Counted from the stretch's first letter, positions 26,237 through 38,056 are shown. The stretch: DNA of 64,000 nucleotides from an uncultured Bacteroides sp. (GCF_963677715.1 NZ_OY782493.1:62001-126000), one strand, 5' to 3'. The notes: generated by a model from the sequence alone, not told the origin. Numbers and translations are program-made.

Positions 26237-27553
26237 ATGAAAAGAAAAAGTGTATTGCTTACTATCTGGATGAGATTAGTTAACCGTTTTGGTAAAGAAA
26301 AAGAGGTAAAAAAAGAGAGGGAGATACAACCTTCTGAACTTTTGTCGGCTGGCATAAAGCAGAAAAAGAATACGCTATCGAAAACGACAAGATTGACTAA
26401 AAGTGTGGAAACGTTTTTAAAGACCCATTATGATTTCCGCTACAATATTTTGACGGAAGAGACTGAGTTTCGCCCGCTGGGAGAAATGAAAGTGGCTTTC
26501 TCACCCATCAATCCGCGTATTTTGAATACGTTTTGTCTGGAAGCGCACGAAGCCGGTATCTCTTGTTGGGATCGTGATCTTTCACGTTGCATTTATTCTA
26601 CTCGTGTGGCAGAGTATCACCCATTCAGACTTTATCTGGAAGAATTGCCTGCCTGGGATGGGATTGATCGCCTGACGGCTTTGGCTCAACGTATATCTGC
26701 AGATAGCCTGTGGGTGAAAAATTTCCATATCTGGATGTTGGGGATGACGGCTCAGTGGATGGGGGTTACAGGGGGGTATGCTAATAGTGTAGCTCCTTTA
26801 CTTATCAGCACGGAGCAAGGCTATCTGAAATCGACATTCTGTAAATCTTTGCTTCCTTCCGCATTGCAACGTTACTATCTGGATAAGGTGGATCTGACCG
26901 GACGGGGAAATATTGAACGGAGATTGGCGGAGATGGGACTTTTAAATTTGGATGAATTTGATAAATATTCTCCTGCAAGAATGCCTCTATTGAAGAATCT
27001 TATGCAGATGTCGTCGCTGAATTTATGTAAAGCGTATCAGAAGAATTATCGCCCGTTGTCGCGTATTGCCTCTTTTATCGGTACATCCAATAGGAAGGAT
27101 TTGTTGACCGATCCTACGGGGAGTCGCCGTTTCATTTGTGTAGAGGTGAAACATCAGATTGACTGTAATGCAATAGAACATGTACGGATTTACGCACAAT
27201 TGAAAGCTGAAATCCTTTCGGGCACCCGTTATTGGTTCACGAAAGAAGAAGAACGTGAGTTACAGCAAAGTAACTTGTCTTTTTATCGACAGGGTCCGGT
27301 GGAAGATGTTTTACGGAATTGTTTTCGTCCTGCGGAAGAAGAGGAGGAGTGCGAACTTCTTTCGGCAGCCGATATTTTAAGCAGTTGCAAAAGAAGAATC
27401 CCTCTGCTATGCGCGGAGCGAATCCTGTTCATCTGGCACAATTATTGGTGGCAGTGGGAGTTGAACGTAAACATACCAAATGGGGAAATGTGTATAAAGT
27501 TGTGGCTATTTCCGTATAATTGTCAGTGTTTATTTGGGATGAAGGTTGGGTGA
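26237..27553 (+). CDS. VirE-family (DUF3874) protein, frameshifted near its 3' end
   Basis: The open frame gives 438 aa. Residues about 60-375 match the VirE/VapE-type P-loop protein of Bacteroides (LYLEELPAWDGIDRL, a variant P-loop STEQGYLKSTF, LNLDEFDKYS). After LLSAADI the frame loses similarity, while the adjacent frame continues as FKQLQKKNPSAMRG...VERKHTKWGNVYKVV, the normal family C-terminus, ending at 27519. One base appears lost in the T4 run at 27375-27378. With one T restored the protein would be about 428 aa. Function of the family is unknown beyond a link to mobile or phage-type replication ATPases. Confidence 0.75.
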   Translation: MKRKSVLLTIWMRLVNRFGKEKEVKKEREIQPSELLSAGIKQKKNTLSKTTRLTKSVETFLKTHYDFRYNILTEETEFRPLGEMKVAFSPINPRILNTFCLEAHEAGISCWDRDLSRCIYSTRVAEYHPFRLYLEELPAWDGIDRLTALAQRISADSLWVKNFHIWMLGMTAQWMGVTGGYANSVAPLLISTEQGYLKSTFCKSLLPSALQRYYLDKVDLTGRGNIERRLAEMGLLNLDEFDKYSPARMPLLKNLMQMSSLNLCKAYQKNYRPLSRIASFIGTSNRKDLLTDPTGSRRFICVEVKHQIDCNAIEHVRIYAQLKAEILSGTRYWFTKEEERELQQSNLSFYRQGPVEDVLRNCFRPAEEEEECELLSAADILSSCKRRIPLLCAERILFIWHNYWWQWELNVNIPNGEMCIKLWLFPYNCQCLFGMKVG

Positions 27554-27937
27554 AAGAGTGCCTCTTCACCCTGTATTGCTTTGTTAATGGGCATTCGGGG
27601 TCGGGTGAATATCGTTATATTGTCGCATTATTGCGGCATCGTTACGTTACCGTCATGCCATTGAAAAAGATCATCCAATCGATAGGATGTTTTTAATATA
27701 CACTTTTTGTTTCTTACTTGTTATTCGTACCTCTGAATAGGGTACTTACCGCCTGAAGTAGGTCTTGCTGATAATACAGCTAATGAAATTGTTGCCATAA
27801 GCTATTCATTTGTGACACCCTTTGTGACACCCTTATTGCTTTACGGGTGATGCAGTGGCACTTTTTTTATAACTTATAGCTTTGAAATAGATAGGTAAGA
27901 TACTGATATACAGCTTTCTATACTGTTAACCCAAGTG
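27554..27937. other. Intergenic region, no gene seen
   Basis: About 380 bp. It contains a weak hairpin CATCC-AATCGAT-AGGATG followed by T5 near 27672-27694, a possible terminator of the VirE gene, and a perfect 12-bp tandem duplication of TTTGTGACACCC at 27809-27832. Confidence 0.4.
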
Positions 27938-28010
<73 letters not shown>

Positions 28011-28028
28011 GTGCTTTTTTATGGGTTG

Positions 28029-28036
28029 CAAAGTTA
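28029..28036 (-). promoter_or_regulatory. -7 promoter element of tRNA-Thr
   Basis: Minus-strand TAACTTTG, full TAnnTTTG match, 19 bp upstream of the tRNA 5' end. Confidence 0.6.
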
Positions 28037-28411
28037 GAACTTTATTTTATATTTGGAAACGAAGGAAGATTCTTTTTAATTTTTTAATTGCTTCTTTTAA
28101 TCTGCAATATATTTGATGTAATTTATTATACGGTGAAGCAGGGCTCTTTCATGTTTATATATATAAATGAAACAGAAATCGTTTTATTTCATTTATAATT
28201 GAGTGTTGATATGTTGGTATGCTAGTATGCAATCCTATTCTGCATAAACAATCTATTAACAAAATGTTTTTGGATTTCTTTTTCTGTTCTTCTAATATGG
28301 GAAACTAAAAAATGAAATAAATGTATATTATAAAATAATATATTAACTTTGTGCCCAATATTTATGTAAGCGAGAATTTACGGGAGTTTAATAAATAATT
28401 ATAAAGATCTT
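28037..28411. promoter_or_regulatory. Leader and promoter region of the wza-like gene
   Basis: A/T-rich 375 bp without a gene. A consensus -7 element TAACTTTG sits at 28344-28351, 60 bp before the ATG. No UpxY/UpxZ antiterminator gene and no invertible-promoter inverted repeats were seen, unlike phase-variable Bacteroides capsule loci. Confidence 0.5.
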
Positions 28412-30895
28412 ATGCATAGGTTTATCACATTATTCTTTTTCTTTTTTGTTCTGTCAGGTGTGGCAATAGCTCAACAGATGTCTGATGAACAAGTGATTCA
28501 GTATGTAAAGGAGGCTCAGAGCCAAGGGAAGTCTCAACAGCAAATGACTACTGAGTTGATGAGAAAAGGTGTTACGACGGAACAAGTTGACCGAATTAAG
28601 AGTAAGTACGAAGAGAATAAGCAAAATACCGATTCGGATAGTAAAACCGAGGTGAAGTCTCGCCAGCGTAACCAATTGGAAGATGATGAAAAAAACAGCA
28701 TAAATAATATTCGTAAAAAGGATCAGTCGAGTTTATTGGGCTCTAAACTAAATATTGAGAAAGAATCAACAAATGGTCATTCAGGAGATGATGAAGATCA
28801 GTTATACTCTCCTCAAAAAGAAGACCCTTCTCAACAAATATTTGGACATAATATGTTCACAAATAAGAATTTGACCTTTGAGCCTAATGTAAATTTAGCA
28901 ACTCCTGAGAATTATCGGCTAGGTCCTGGCGATGAGGTTATTATTGATGTTTGGGGGGGATCGGAAAATACGATTCGTCAAACGATATCTCCCGAAGGAA
29001 GTATCTTGGTGAGTAATTTGGGCCCTGTCTACCTTAGTGGGATGACGGTGAAAGATGCTAACAGTTATTTGCAGCGCGAATTTTCAAAGATTTATTCAGG
29101 TATTTCCGGTAGTACTCCAACTTCTCAGGTGAAACTTACTTTAGGTGAAATACGTACTATACAGATTAGTATAATGGGTGAGGTTGAAGTTCCTGGAACA
29201 TATACACTTTCATCTTTTTCTTCAGTTTTTCATGCTCTTTACCGTGCAGGAGGAGTGAATAAAATAGGTAGTTTGCGTAGCATTAAAGTTGTTCGGAATG
29301 GGAAAACAATAGCGGATCTGGATATATATGATTTCATTATGAAAGGAAAAATGAAAGATGATATCCGTTTACAGGAAGGCGATGTCATCCTTGTTAATCC
29401 TTATGATTGTCTGGTAAAGATAGTCGGAAAAGTTAAGCGCCCCATGTTTTACGAGATGAGAACGAATGAATCGCTTGCAATGTTGTTAAAATATTCGGGA
29501 GGTTTTACCGGAGATGCCTATAAAAAATCGGTTCGTGTTATTCGTAAAAGTGGTCGTGAACATCAAGTGTATAATGTGGATGAGATGGATTATTCAATCT
29601 TTAAGTTGGAAGATGGTGATGCACTGATGGTAGATTCTGTTCTTCCTCGTTTCGAGAATCGGGTAGAAATCCGTGGAGCTGTATACAGAGAAGGTCTTTA
29701 TCAGATTAATGGAGATGTAAATACGGTGAAACAGCTAATAGCAAAAGCCGAAGGCGTGCGAGGGGATGCTTTCTTGAATAGGGCAATAATACATCGGGAA
29801 AACGATGATCTGTCTAGGGAAATTATACAAATTGATTTGAAAGGTTTGCTTAACGGTACTGTTCCTGATATTCCTTTGCAAAAGAACGATATACTATATA
29901 TTCCCAGTATTAATGATTTAAAAGAAGAAGGTACTTTAACTATACATGGAGAGGTTGCCTTCCCAGGTACTTATCTTTATGCTGATAGCATGTCTGTAGA
30001 GGACTTGGTTTTACAATCGGGTGGTTTGCTGGAGGCTGCGTCTACTGCTCGAATTGATGTTTCAAGAAGGATTAAGAATCCCAAGAGCGTTCAATTGAGT
30101 AATGTTGTGGGTAAAACCTATTCTTTTGAATTTAAAGACGGTTATTTAGTAGGAAGGGGAAAAGGATTTCATTTAGAGCCATTCGATGAAGTGTATGTCC
30201 GCAGAAGTCCGGCTTATCATAAACAACAAAATGTAACTATTAGTGGAGAGGTCTTGTTTGGTGGCAATTATGCGTTATCAAAGAAGAACGAAACGCTAAG
30301 TGATTTAGTGACAAAGGCGGGTGGAGTTACTCCGGATGCTTATGTGAAAGGAGCCCGTTTAATAAGAAAAATGACAGAAGAAGAAATGCGAAGAAAGCAA
30401 GATGCGCTTCGTATGGCCAATAAAGGTGGAAAGGATTCTATATCAGTAGAATCTTTGGATTTATCCGATTCTTATTCTGTGGGCATTAATCTTGGTAAAG
30501 CATTGGCCAACCCAGGTTCCGATTTTGATATGGTATTGAGAGAAGGAGATGAGCTTTTTGTACCGGAATTTGTAAGTACGGTGAAAATTAATGGTGCTGT
30601 AATGTATCCTAATACCGTATTGTATAAGGATGGTGAGAAATTGAATTATTATATTAATCAGGCTGGAGGTTATGGCACAAGAGCTAAAAGAGGGAAAGTT
30701 TATGTTGTGTATTTGAATGGCACAGTTTCTCGTTTAAAATCTAATAAAGCTTCTGCAATAGAGCCTGGATGCGAAATTATCATTCCTAGCAAAGATGAAA
30801 AAAAGAGAATGTCAACAGCAGAGACCATTGCTATGGGTACCTCTTTCGCTTCATTAGCTACTATGATTGCAACAATGGTGAATTTGTTTAAGTAA
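28412..30895 (+). CDS. Polysaccharide export protein with SLBB repeats (Wza-like)
   Basis: An 827-aa outer-membrane export protein. After a signal peptide (to about residue 21) comes a charged Gln/Lys-rich region, then the Poly_export domain (about 160-250; YRLGPGDEVIIDVWGGSENT) and at least five SLBB beta-grasp repeats, each with an IxGEVxxPGxY-like core. A hydrophobic C-terminal segment (AMGTSFASLATMIATMVNLF) may span the membrane. It would form the exit channel for a capsular or exopolysaccharide with the Wzz-like partner that follows 14 bp later. Confidence 0.92.
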   Translation: MHRFITLFFFFFVLSGVAIAQQMSDEQVIQYVKEAQSQGKSQQQMTTELMRKGVTTEQVDRIKSKYEENKQNTDSDSKTEVKSRQRNQLEDDEKNSINNIRKKDQSSLLGSKLNIEKESTNGHSGDDEDQLYSPQKEDPSQQIFGHNMFTNKNLTFEPNVNLATPENYRLGPGDEVIIDVWGGSENTIRQTISPEGSILVSNLGPVYLSGMTVKDANSYLQREFSKIYSGISGSTPTSQVKLTLGEIRTIQISIMGEVEVPGTYTLSSFSSVFHALYRAGGVNKIGSLRSIKVVRNGKTIADLDIYDFIMKGKMKDDIRLQEGDVILVNPYDCLVKIVGKVKRPMFYEMRTNESLAMLLKYSGGFTGDAYKKSVRVIRKSGREHQVYNVDEMDYSIFKLEDGDALMVDSVLPRFENRVEIRGAVYREGLYQINGDVNTVKQLIAKAEGVRGDAFLNRAIIHRENDDLSREIIQIDLKGLLNGTVPDIPLQKNDILYIPSINDLKEEGTLTIHGEVAFPGTYLYADSMSVEDLVLQSGGLLEAASTARIDVSRRIKNPKSVQLSNVVGKTYSFEFKDGYLVGRGKGFHLEPFDEVYVRRSPAYHKQQNVTISGEVLFGGNYALSKKNETLSDLVTKAGGVTPDAYVKGARLIRKMTEEEMRRKQDALRMANKGGKDSISVESLDLSDSYSVGINLGKALANPGSDFDMVLREGDELFVPEFVSTVKINGAVMYPNTVLYKDGEKLNYYINQAGGYGTRAKRGKVYVVYLNGTVSRLKSNKASAIEPGCEIIIPSKDEKKRMSTAETIAMGTSFASLATMIATMVNLFK

Positions 30896-30909
30896 ATTTG
30901 AGTATAGTG

Positions 30910-32049
30910 ATGAATGAAAAAACAATGATAAATGTTTCTTCCACAGAAAAAACTGAAGAACAGGAGATAGACCTTATCGAATTAGCTCAAAAAGTGTGGA
31001 CTAATCGGAAATTGGTTTTAAAAGTTTGTGGAGTGGCTACCTTGCTGGGCATTCTGGTGGCTTTTAGTATTCCTAAAGAATATTCTACAAGCGTTACTCT
31101 TGCTCCTGAAACCAGTAATAAATCAAATACAGGAGGTATGGGTGCTCTTGCGGCTATGGCCGGGATTAATTTGGGTAGTTCTAGCGGTGAAGATGCTCTC
31201 TCTCCTGAGCTTTATCCGGATATCGTTAGTTCTACTCCATTTCTTATTGATCTATTTAATGTAAAAGTGGTCAATAAAGAGGGAAACATGAGAATGACCT
31301 TGTATACTTATTTAGATGAGCATCAAAAAGCGCCATGGTGGAACTTTATTATGTCTGCGCCCTTTAAGGCTTTAGGTTGGGCGGTCGGGCTATTGAAAAA
31401 TGAACCGAAAGAGGATGAATCAGATTCGTCTGTTGATCCATTTAGGCTTACCCCAAAAGAAGAGGCTATTTCTGAAGCCTTGAGCCATCGTATTACCATT
31501 TCTGTTGATAAAAAAACAGGTGTAACGACTCTTTCGGTTACTATGCAAGATCCCTTGATCTCAGCTTCTTTAACAGATACTGTAATGCACAATTTGCAGA
31601 ATTATATAACAGATTATCGAACAAATAAGGCTCGCCATGATTTGGCTTTTACCGAAAAGCTTTATAAAGAAGCTAAAGAAAATTATTATATTGCGCAACA
31701 GAAATACGCACATTATGTAGATGGTAATCTTAATGTTGTTATGCAAAGCTATCGTGCAGAACAGGATCGTCTGCAAAATGAAGTAACGCTTGCTTATGGC
31801 GTTTATAATCAGGTTGCTCAGCAATTGCAAATGGCTAAGGGCAAAGTACAAGAGATCACTCCGGTATATACAGTTGTACAACCTGCTACAGTTCCTTTGA
31901 GACCTTCAAAGCCAAATAAAATAATGATTCTCATAGGTTTCATTTTTTTAGCTGGTGTAGGTAGCATTGGATGGATATTATTTATGAAGGATTTATGTAG
32001 TGGCTGGAAAAAAGCGACTATTGAGGATAAATCGGTGGGAACAAAATAG
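30910..32049 (+). CDS. Wzz-like chain-length determinant protein
   Basis: A 379-aa inner-membrane co-polymerase that sets polysaccharide chain length. Two membrane helices bracket a large periplasmic coiled-coil domain: about residues 38-56 (VCGVATLLGILVAFSI) and about 338-360 (IMILIGFIFLAGVGSIGWILF), with the proline-rich PATVPLRPSKPNK motif before the second. ATG 30910 is preferred to TTG 30898, which would leave only 2 bp after the wza stop. No glycosyltransferase genes follow, so the polysaccharide they serve is made elsewhere. Confidence 0.9.
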   Translation: MNEKTMINVSSTEKTEEQEIDLIELAQKVWTNRKLVLKVCGVATLLGILVAFSIPKEYSTSVTLAPETSNKSNTGGMGALAAMAGINLGSSSGEDALSPELYPDIVSSTPFLIDLFNVKVVNKEGNMRMTLYTYLDEHQKAPWWNFIMSAPFKALGWAVGLLKNEPKEDESDSSVDPFRLTPKEEAISEALSHRITISVDKKTGVTTLSVTMQDPLISASLTDTVMHNLQNYITDYRTNKARHDLAFTEKLYKEAKENYYIAQQKYAHYVDGNLNVVMQSYRAEQDRLQNEVTLAYGVYNQVAQQLQMAKGKVQEITPVYTVVQPATVPLRPSKPNKIMILIGFIFLAGVGSIGWILFMKDLCSGWKKATIEDKSVGTK

Positions 32050-32187
32050 TTCGTTTTACATAATAATCCTTACTTTTAAGATCAATGCTCCATCTCTATT
32101 AAAATAGTTTGCATCTATTTTTTGTTAGTATGGATTATTGACCAATAAAAATAAGGATTATTTGTGTTGAATTTTTTTTAGTTGGAT

Positions 32188-33366
32188 TTAATCAAAAAGA
32201 TTTTTAAATTTCTTGAATATCTTTTCTTTTACTGTGTTACTTGGCTTAAAATTATCAGATGTTTCAAATTTCTCTAAACAGCTTTTTTCTTCTTTGCTTA
32301 ATGCTTCCGGTACATATACACTCACATTGACCAGAAGATCTCCACTTCCATAGCCATTAACACTAGGCAATCCTTTTCCTCGTAAGCGAAGAACTTTTCC
32401 AGGTTGTGTCGCCGGATCTATTTTTACTTTCACTTTACTGTCTATTGTAGGAATTTCAATAGTTCCTCCTAGAGCCGCTACAGGGAAACTCAACAATAGA
32501 TTATATATTAAGTCATTATCGTCACGGATCAGTTCTGGATGTGTTTCTTCTTCTACCAGAATTAATAAATCGCCAGGTACACCATTGTGTTTCCCAGCAT
32601 TTCCTTTTCCACTCATGGACAGTTGCATTCCTTCTGCTACACCGGCAGGTATGTTTACGCTGACAACTTCTTCGCCATATTCTATTCCTTCACCATTACA
32701 ATGACTACATTTGTTCTTTATAATTTTACCTTCACCTCCGCAAGTAGAACAAGTAACCCGGGTTTGCATGGTTCCTAAAATCGTTTGTTGATTTCGGATA
32801 ACGGTGCCACTCCCCTTACATGTAGGGCATGTTTCTGAACTACTGCTACCTTCAGCACCCGTACCGTGACAGTGAGAACAAGGAACGTATTTCTTTAATT
32901 TGAATTTTTTTTCCACTCCCGTAGATATCTCTTTCAGAGTTAATTTAACTTTAACTCGAAGATCGGAACCCCGATATCGTCGTTGTTGGCTACTGCTTCC
33001 ACTGCCGAATCCTCCGAAGCCACCAAATCCTCCGCTTGAATGACCGCCGAAGATATCACCAAACATGGAGAAGATATCATCCATAGACATATTCCCACTG
33101 AATCCTCCTCCTCCGAATGGGCCTCCATTTCCGGCTGCACCACTCATTCCCGCATGTCCGAACTGATCATAACGGGCACGTTTATCGGGATTGCTTAAAA
33201 CATCATAAGCCTCTGCAGCTTCTTTAAAGTTTTCTTCTGCAACTTTGTCTCCCGGATTTTTGTCAGGATGATATTGAATTGCTTTCTTCCGATAAGCTTT
33301 TTTTATTTCGTCCGCTGATGCGCTTTTATTAACGCCAAGCACTTCATAGTAATCTCTTTTTGCCAT
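32188..33366 (-). CDS. dnaJ: Chaperone protein DnaJ
   Basis: A 392-aa Hsp40 that stimulates DnaK. Order: J domain (residues 4-70, with HPD in YHPDKNPG), Gly/Phe-rich linker, zinc domain with four CXXCXGXG repeats ([32 protein letters not shown]) and the C-terminal substrate domains. It lies 45 bp after grpE on the same strand. Confidence 0.97.
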   Translation of the reverse strand: MAKRDYYEVLGVNKSASADEIKKAYRKKAIQYHPDKNPGDKVAEENFKEAAEAYDVLSNPDKRARYDQFGHAGMSGAAGNGGPFGGGGFSGNMSMDDIFSMFGDIFGGHSSGGFGGFGGFGSGSSSQQRRYRGSDLRVKVKLTLKEISTGVEKKFKLKKYVPCSHCHGTGAEGSSSSETCPTCKGSGTVIRNQQTILGTMQTRVTCSTCGGEGKIIKNKCSHCNGEGIEYGEEVVSVNIPAGVAEGMQLSMSGKGNAGKHNGVPGDLLILVEEETHPELIRDDNDLIYNLLLSFPVAALGGTIEIPTIDSKVKVKIDPATQPGKVLRLRGKGLPSVNGYGSGDLLVNVSVYVPEALSKEEKSCLEKFETSDNFKPSNTVKEKIFKKFKNLFD

Positions 33367-33411
33367 AATATTTTAGTTGATGATGATAAAGTAGTTTTAG
33401 ATTGTAATTGA

Positions 33412-34023
33412 CTATTCTCCCACAACTACTTTTGCATGACGGATAACTTTTTCATTGAGTGTATATCCAGTCTGTACACAATCAAGAATTTTTCCTTTTG
33501 AATTTTCAGAAGGAGTCGGAATTACAGCGATAGCTTCATGAAACTCTGTGTCGAGTACTTTATCTTTGGTTTCTATCGTTTTTACTCCGTTCTGTCCTAA
33601 AATACCAATGAATTTATTATAGATCAATGCTACGCCTTCTTTTATTGCCTCAATATCTGTTGTCGTTTCCATTGTTTTTACTGCACGTTCAAGATCGTCG
33701 ACTATAGGAAGTATGCTAGTAATACTTTTCTCACTACCATTCAGAATAAGCTCTACTTTTTCTTTCATTGTCCGTTTGCGATAGTTATCAAATTCTGCTG
33801 AGAGGCGTAGGTATTTATCCTTTTGATCTTCTATATGGGTGAGTGCTTCTTCTAATTGCTTAGCTAGTTCATCTTCTTTAGAGAGTTGTGCCTGCTCTTG
33901 TGTTTCTTCTTTATTTTCATTGACTGAGATATCTTCATTTTGCAGATTCTCTTCTACTATATTCTTTGTCGCTTCGGCTATTAGCTCTTCTTCTTCAACT
34001 GTTTTTTTTTTGTTTGGATTCAT
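33412..34023 (-). CDS. grpE: Nucleotide exchange factor GrpE
   Basis: A 203-aa co-chaperone that releases ADP from DnaK. An acidic, low-complexity N-terminus (residues 1-65) is followed by the long dimerising coiled coil (HIEDQKDKYLRLSAEFDNYRKRT) and the beta-wing head (NEKVIRHAKVVV). It is the first gene of the grpE-dnaJ operon. Confidence 0.95.
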   Translation of the reverse strand: MNPNKKKTVEEEELIAEATKNIVEENLQNEDISVNENKEETQEQAQLSKEDELAKQLEEALTHIEDQKDKYLRLSAEFDNYRKRTMKEKVELILNGSEKSITSILPIVDDLERAVKTMETTTDIEAIKEGVALIYNKFIGILGQNGVKTIETKDKVLDTEFHEAIAVIPTPSENSKGKILDCVQTGYTLNEKVIRHAKVVVGE

Positions 34024-34141
34024 GTTTTATGCTGTTTTTTATCTTGATTGTATATCTATTCTTTAATTTTAGTGGTAAAATTGACCTGTTAGCATTACAG
34101 CAAAAAGTTTGCCAATATAGAGGATTTGCCAAAACAGAGAG

Positions 34142-34149
34142 CAAAGGTA
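34142..34149 (-). promoter_or_regulatory. -7 promoter element of grpE-dnaJ
   Basis: Minus-strand TACCTTTG, consensus match, about 118 bp upstream of the grpE ATG. No CIRCE operator was seen. Confidence 0.5.
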
Positions 34150-34205
34150 GTCTGTTTATGCCAGATTGGCATTTCTCATTTGGCTCATTATCCATTAAAA
34201 ATACC

Positions 34206-34213
34206 TATCTTTG
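34206..34213 (+). promoter_or_regulatory. -7 promoter element of the ABC-F gene
   Basis: TATCTTTG, consensus match, 61 bp before the ATG; divergent from the grpE promoter. Confidence 0.5.
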
Positions 34214-34244
34214 CAGCCTGAAGCAGTTTTGGCTATAAAATTAA

Positions 34245-35894
<1,650 letters not shown>

Positions 35895-35909
35895 ATCCCG
35901 ATTACGGGA

Positions 35910-35966
35910 TAAAAATACCCCGTAACATTTAGGTATAACCCATTTGTTGCGGGGTATTTTGTTTTT
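35910..35966. terminator. Hairpin terminator after the ABC-F gene
   Basis: AAAATACCCCGTAACA pairs with TGTTGCGGGGTATTTT over 16 positions with one G:U; the right arm runs into TTTTGTTTTT on the + strand. Confidence 0.75.
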
Positions 35967-35999
35967 ACTGTTGTATTTGTCTTTTAGAAAAGCCACTTT

Positions 36000-37040
36000 C
36001 TATTTATAGATCAGTTTACTGTTTTCATCTCCAAAGAGATTATCTCCCAGTGTTGTGATTTTATTGCCGGTTGCTACAACATAATGCAACTTATCGCATC
36101 CCATGAATGCTCCATATTCAATTGCTGTAACACTACTGGGCAAGCTAAGGGTGCCACACAATCGCCCACAATTACTAAATGCACGTTGTCCTATTATTTT
36201 TAATTCATGGGGCAATTTTACGTGGAGCAGATATTTCTTTTGAGCAAATGTAAACTCAGAGATTACAGTTGCATTTGTTTTTGCTATATCAATAGATACT
36301 AAATTAGGCATGTAATCTTGTATTAACTTTAGATCAGTATTGTCCAACTTTCCTTCAATTGTAAGAAAATTAATGTTTTTAGGTTGCAGTCCGGCTTTAA
36401 TAATTTCGTTTTCTAAGCTTCCCATTTGTCCTACTTGTATGGTAACTTCCAGAGGATCTCCTTCTATAAGGGCAAAATTCTCCCATTTCTTCTTTGTTCT
36501 ATATTCATCACTGCTTCCAAGTGGAACGAAAATAGCAGTTACACTATCGGCTAAAGCATCCGGTAGTAGGTTTGGAGCCTTTTTCTTTTTTATCTGGCAG
36601 ATTTTCAAATTTAAGCATTCTTTGAAAGCGGCATCTTCTATATTTCGTGTCTTTTCAGATAAGATTATTTTTTGCAAAGAGGCTTTGCCTTTACATGCGC
36701 CATTCTCTTCTTTGCAAAACGCATAAGCCGGAATACAGTTAGGAGGGTATACATAAAATTTATTGGTATAAGTACCTTCTTTGCCGATATACATATTAAT
36801 TTGAGCATTAGCAATGTCAAGCACCTCGAGATGATCAAAATCATCACGTAGATGCTTAAAATCTATCGCATTGATTTTCCCGGTAAGAGTCAGATGGGTA
36901 ATGCTACGTGCCTCATTTTCTGTGAGCAAGGAAATCATGGTTCCAGGTTTGGGTACAAAGAATGTTTTGCTTAACTGAGCAGTAGCTCCTGCTATATTTG
37001 CGGCAATAGCCATGATAGCGAACAAATGTTTTATTTTCAT
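36000..37040 (-). CDS. BspA-like leucine-rich-repeat surface protein
   Basis: A 346-aa exported protein with a signal peptide (MKIKHLFAIMAIAANIAGATA). LRR_5/BspA-type repeats are clear near the C-terminus: IIGQRAFSNCGRL and VTAIEYGAFMGCDKL, and earlier NIEDAAFKECLNL. An internal similarity is visible between two halves (SITHLTLTGKINAIDFKHLRD and NINFLTIEGKLDNTDLKLIQD). Such proteins are surface-exposed or secreted and often bind host or other proteins. Confidence 0.82.
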   Translation of the reverse strand: MKIKHLFAIMAIAANIAGATAQLSKTFFVPKPGTMISLLTENEARSITHLTLTGKINAIDFKHLRDDFDHLEVLDIANAQINMYIGKEGTYTNKFYVYPPNCIPAYAFCKEENGACKGKASLQKIILSEKTRNIEDAAFKECLNLKICQIKKKKAPNLLPDALADSVTAIFVPLGSSDEYRTKKKWENFALIEGDPLEVTIQVGQMGSLENEIIKAGLQPKNINFLTIEGKLDNTDLKLIQDYMPNLVSIDIAKTNATVISEFTFAQKKYLLHVKLPHELKIIGQRAFSNCGRLCGTLSLPSSVTAIEYGAFMGCDKLHYVVATGNKITTLGDNLFGDENSKLIYK

Positions 37041-37062
37041 GGTTTAAAATGGATGTTTAGGC

Positions 37063-37070
37063 AAATATAG
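37063..37070 (-). promoter_or_regulatory. -7 promoter element of the LRR gene
   Basis: Minus-strand TATATTTG, consensus match, 23 bp upstream of the ATG. Confidence 0.5.
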
Positions 37071-37114
37071 TAATATTGTTTTAGTTAGTAGATGTGGTTT
37101 TTGAATTTTATAGT

Positions 37115-37122
37115 TATTTTTG
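37115..37122 (+). promoter_or_regulatory. -7 promoter element of the CPBP gene
   Basis: TATTTTTG, consensus match, 20 bp before ATG 37142. It lies inside the longest possible reading frame and so argues for the shorter start. Confidence 0.5.
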
Positions 37123-37141
37123 CTCTCTGATAACAATTATA

Positions 37142-38056
37142 ATGATGAGGAATTGCTCCATAATTTTACAAGTTAAGCATTCTTTGCTTCCTGTATGGGT
37201 TACCGTACCTTTGTTTCTAATTACTTCGGCTATTTTAATAATTGTTTTTTCTGCTCTTTCCAATTTAATTTTTCAGATTCAAGCACCTGTATCAAAAGGA
37301 TATTTGATTGTTTTTCAGCAATTTATGTTGCATTTTCCTTTGTTTCTGGGAATTTTCATCTTGGCATTGTTGTTCCTTAAGTATATTGATCGTCGCCCTA
37401 TATCTGATTTAGGTTTGGAGTTGCGTGGAAGAGGTCCTGATTTTATTTTTGGCGCTTTATTTGCTTCCATACTCTATGTCCTAGGTTTTGGCACATCGTT
37501 GCTACTTGGCGTTGTAAAGATAGTAAATATCCATTTTGATGTAGGGCTGCTTGCCGGTAGTTTCGTGGTTCTTATTGTTTCGGCTCTTATGGAAGAGATT
37601 ATGATTCGCGGTTATATTCTTTCTCGTTTGATGCTTTGTATGAATAAGTTTTTGGCATTATTCCTTTCTTCAGCCATTTTTGGATTGTTGCATGTCTTGA
37701 ACCCAAATATTGGATTTCTTGCTGTTTTTAATGTCTTTTTGGCTGGCTTAATGCTTGGTGCCGCTTTTCTCTATACTCGAAATCTTTGGTTTCCTATAAT
37801 ACTACATGTCTGTTGGAATTGGTTGCAAGGTCCGGTGTTAGGTTATGAGGTGAGTGGCATTAAAATCTTTCCTTCTGCTTTTACCTTACATTTGCCACAA
37901 AATAATATCTTTAATGGCGGAACGTTTGGATTCGAAGGCTCCATCATCTGCACCGTTCTGTTGGTAATGAGTACCGGAGTTATTATCTGTTGGTTTGAAA
38001 ATAAAAGCAAGAAAGCAAGATTGGAAATTAAGTCTGAATCAGGCATTTTGTCGTGA
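37142..38056 (+). CDS. CPBP-family intramembrane glutamic protease
   Basis: A 304-aa polytopic membrane protein with about eight helices. The CPBP/Abi catalytic motifs are present: EEIMIRGY (EExxxR), FGLLH (FxxxH) and HVCWNW (HxxxN). The start at 37142 is chosen over 37094 because a promoter element lies at 37115-37122; ATG 37145 is equally possible. Members cleave membrane-bound peptides or prenylated substrates; the target is unknown. Confidence 0.85.
   Translation: MMRNCSIILQVKHSLLPVWVTVPLFLITSAILIIVFSALSNLIFQIQAPVSKGYLIVFQQFMLHFPLFLGIFILALLFLKYIDRRPISDLGLELRGRGPDFIFGALFASILYVLGFGTSLLLGVVKIVNIHFDVGLLAGSFVVLIVSALMEEIMIRGYILSRLMLCMNKFLALFLSSAIFGLLHVLNPNIGFLAVFNVFLAGLMLGAAFLYTRNLWFPIILHVCWNWLQGPVLGYEVSGIKIFPSAFTLHLPQNNIFNGGTFGFEGSIICTVLLVMSTGVIICWFENKSKKARLEIKSESGILS

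Noticed and set aside
28037-28411. Invertible capsule promoter upstream of the wza-like gene
   Set aside because: No flanking inverted repeats and no invertase gene were seen.
32062-32163. AATAATCCTTA ... TAAGGATTATT inverted repeat after Wzz
   Set aside because: The arms are about 80 bp apart, too far for a convincing terminator; chance pairing in A/T-rich DNA is likely.
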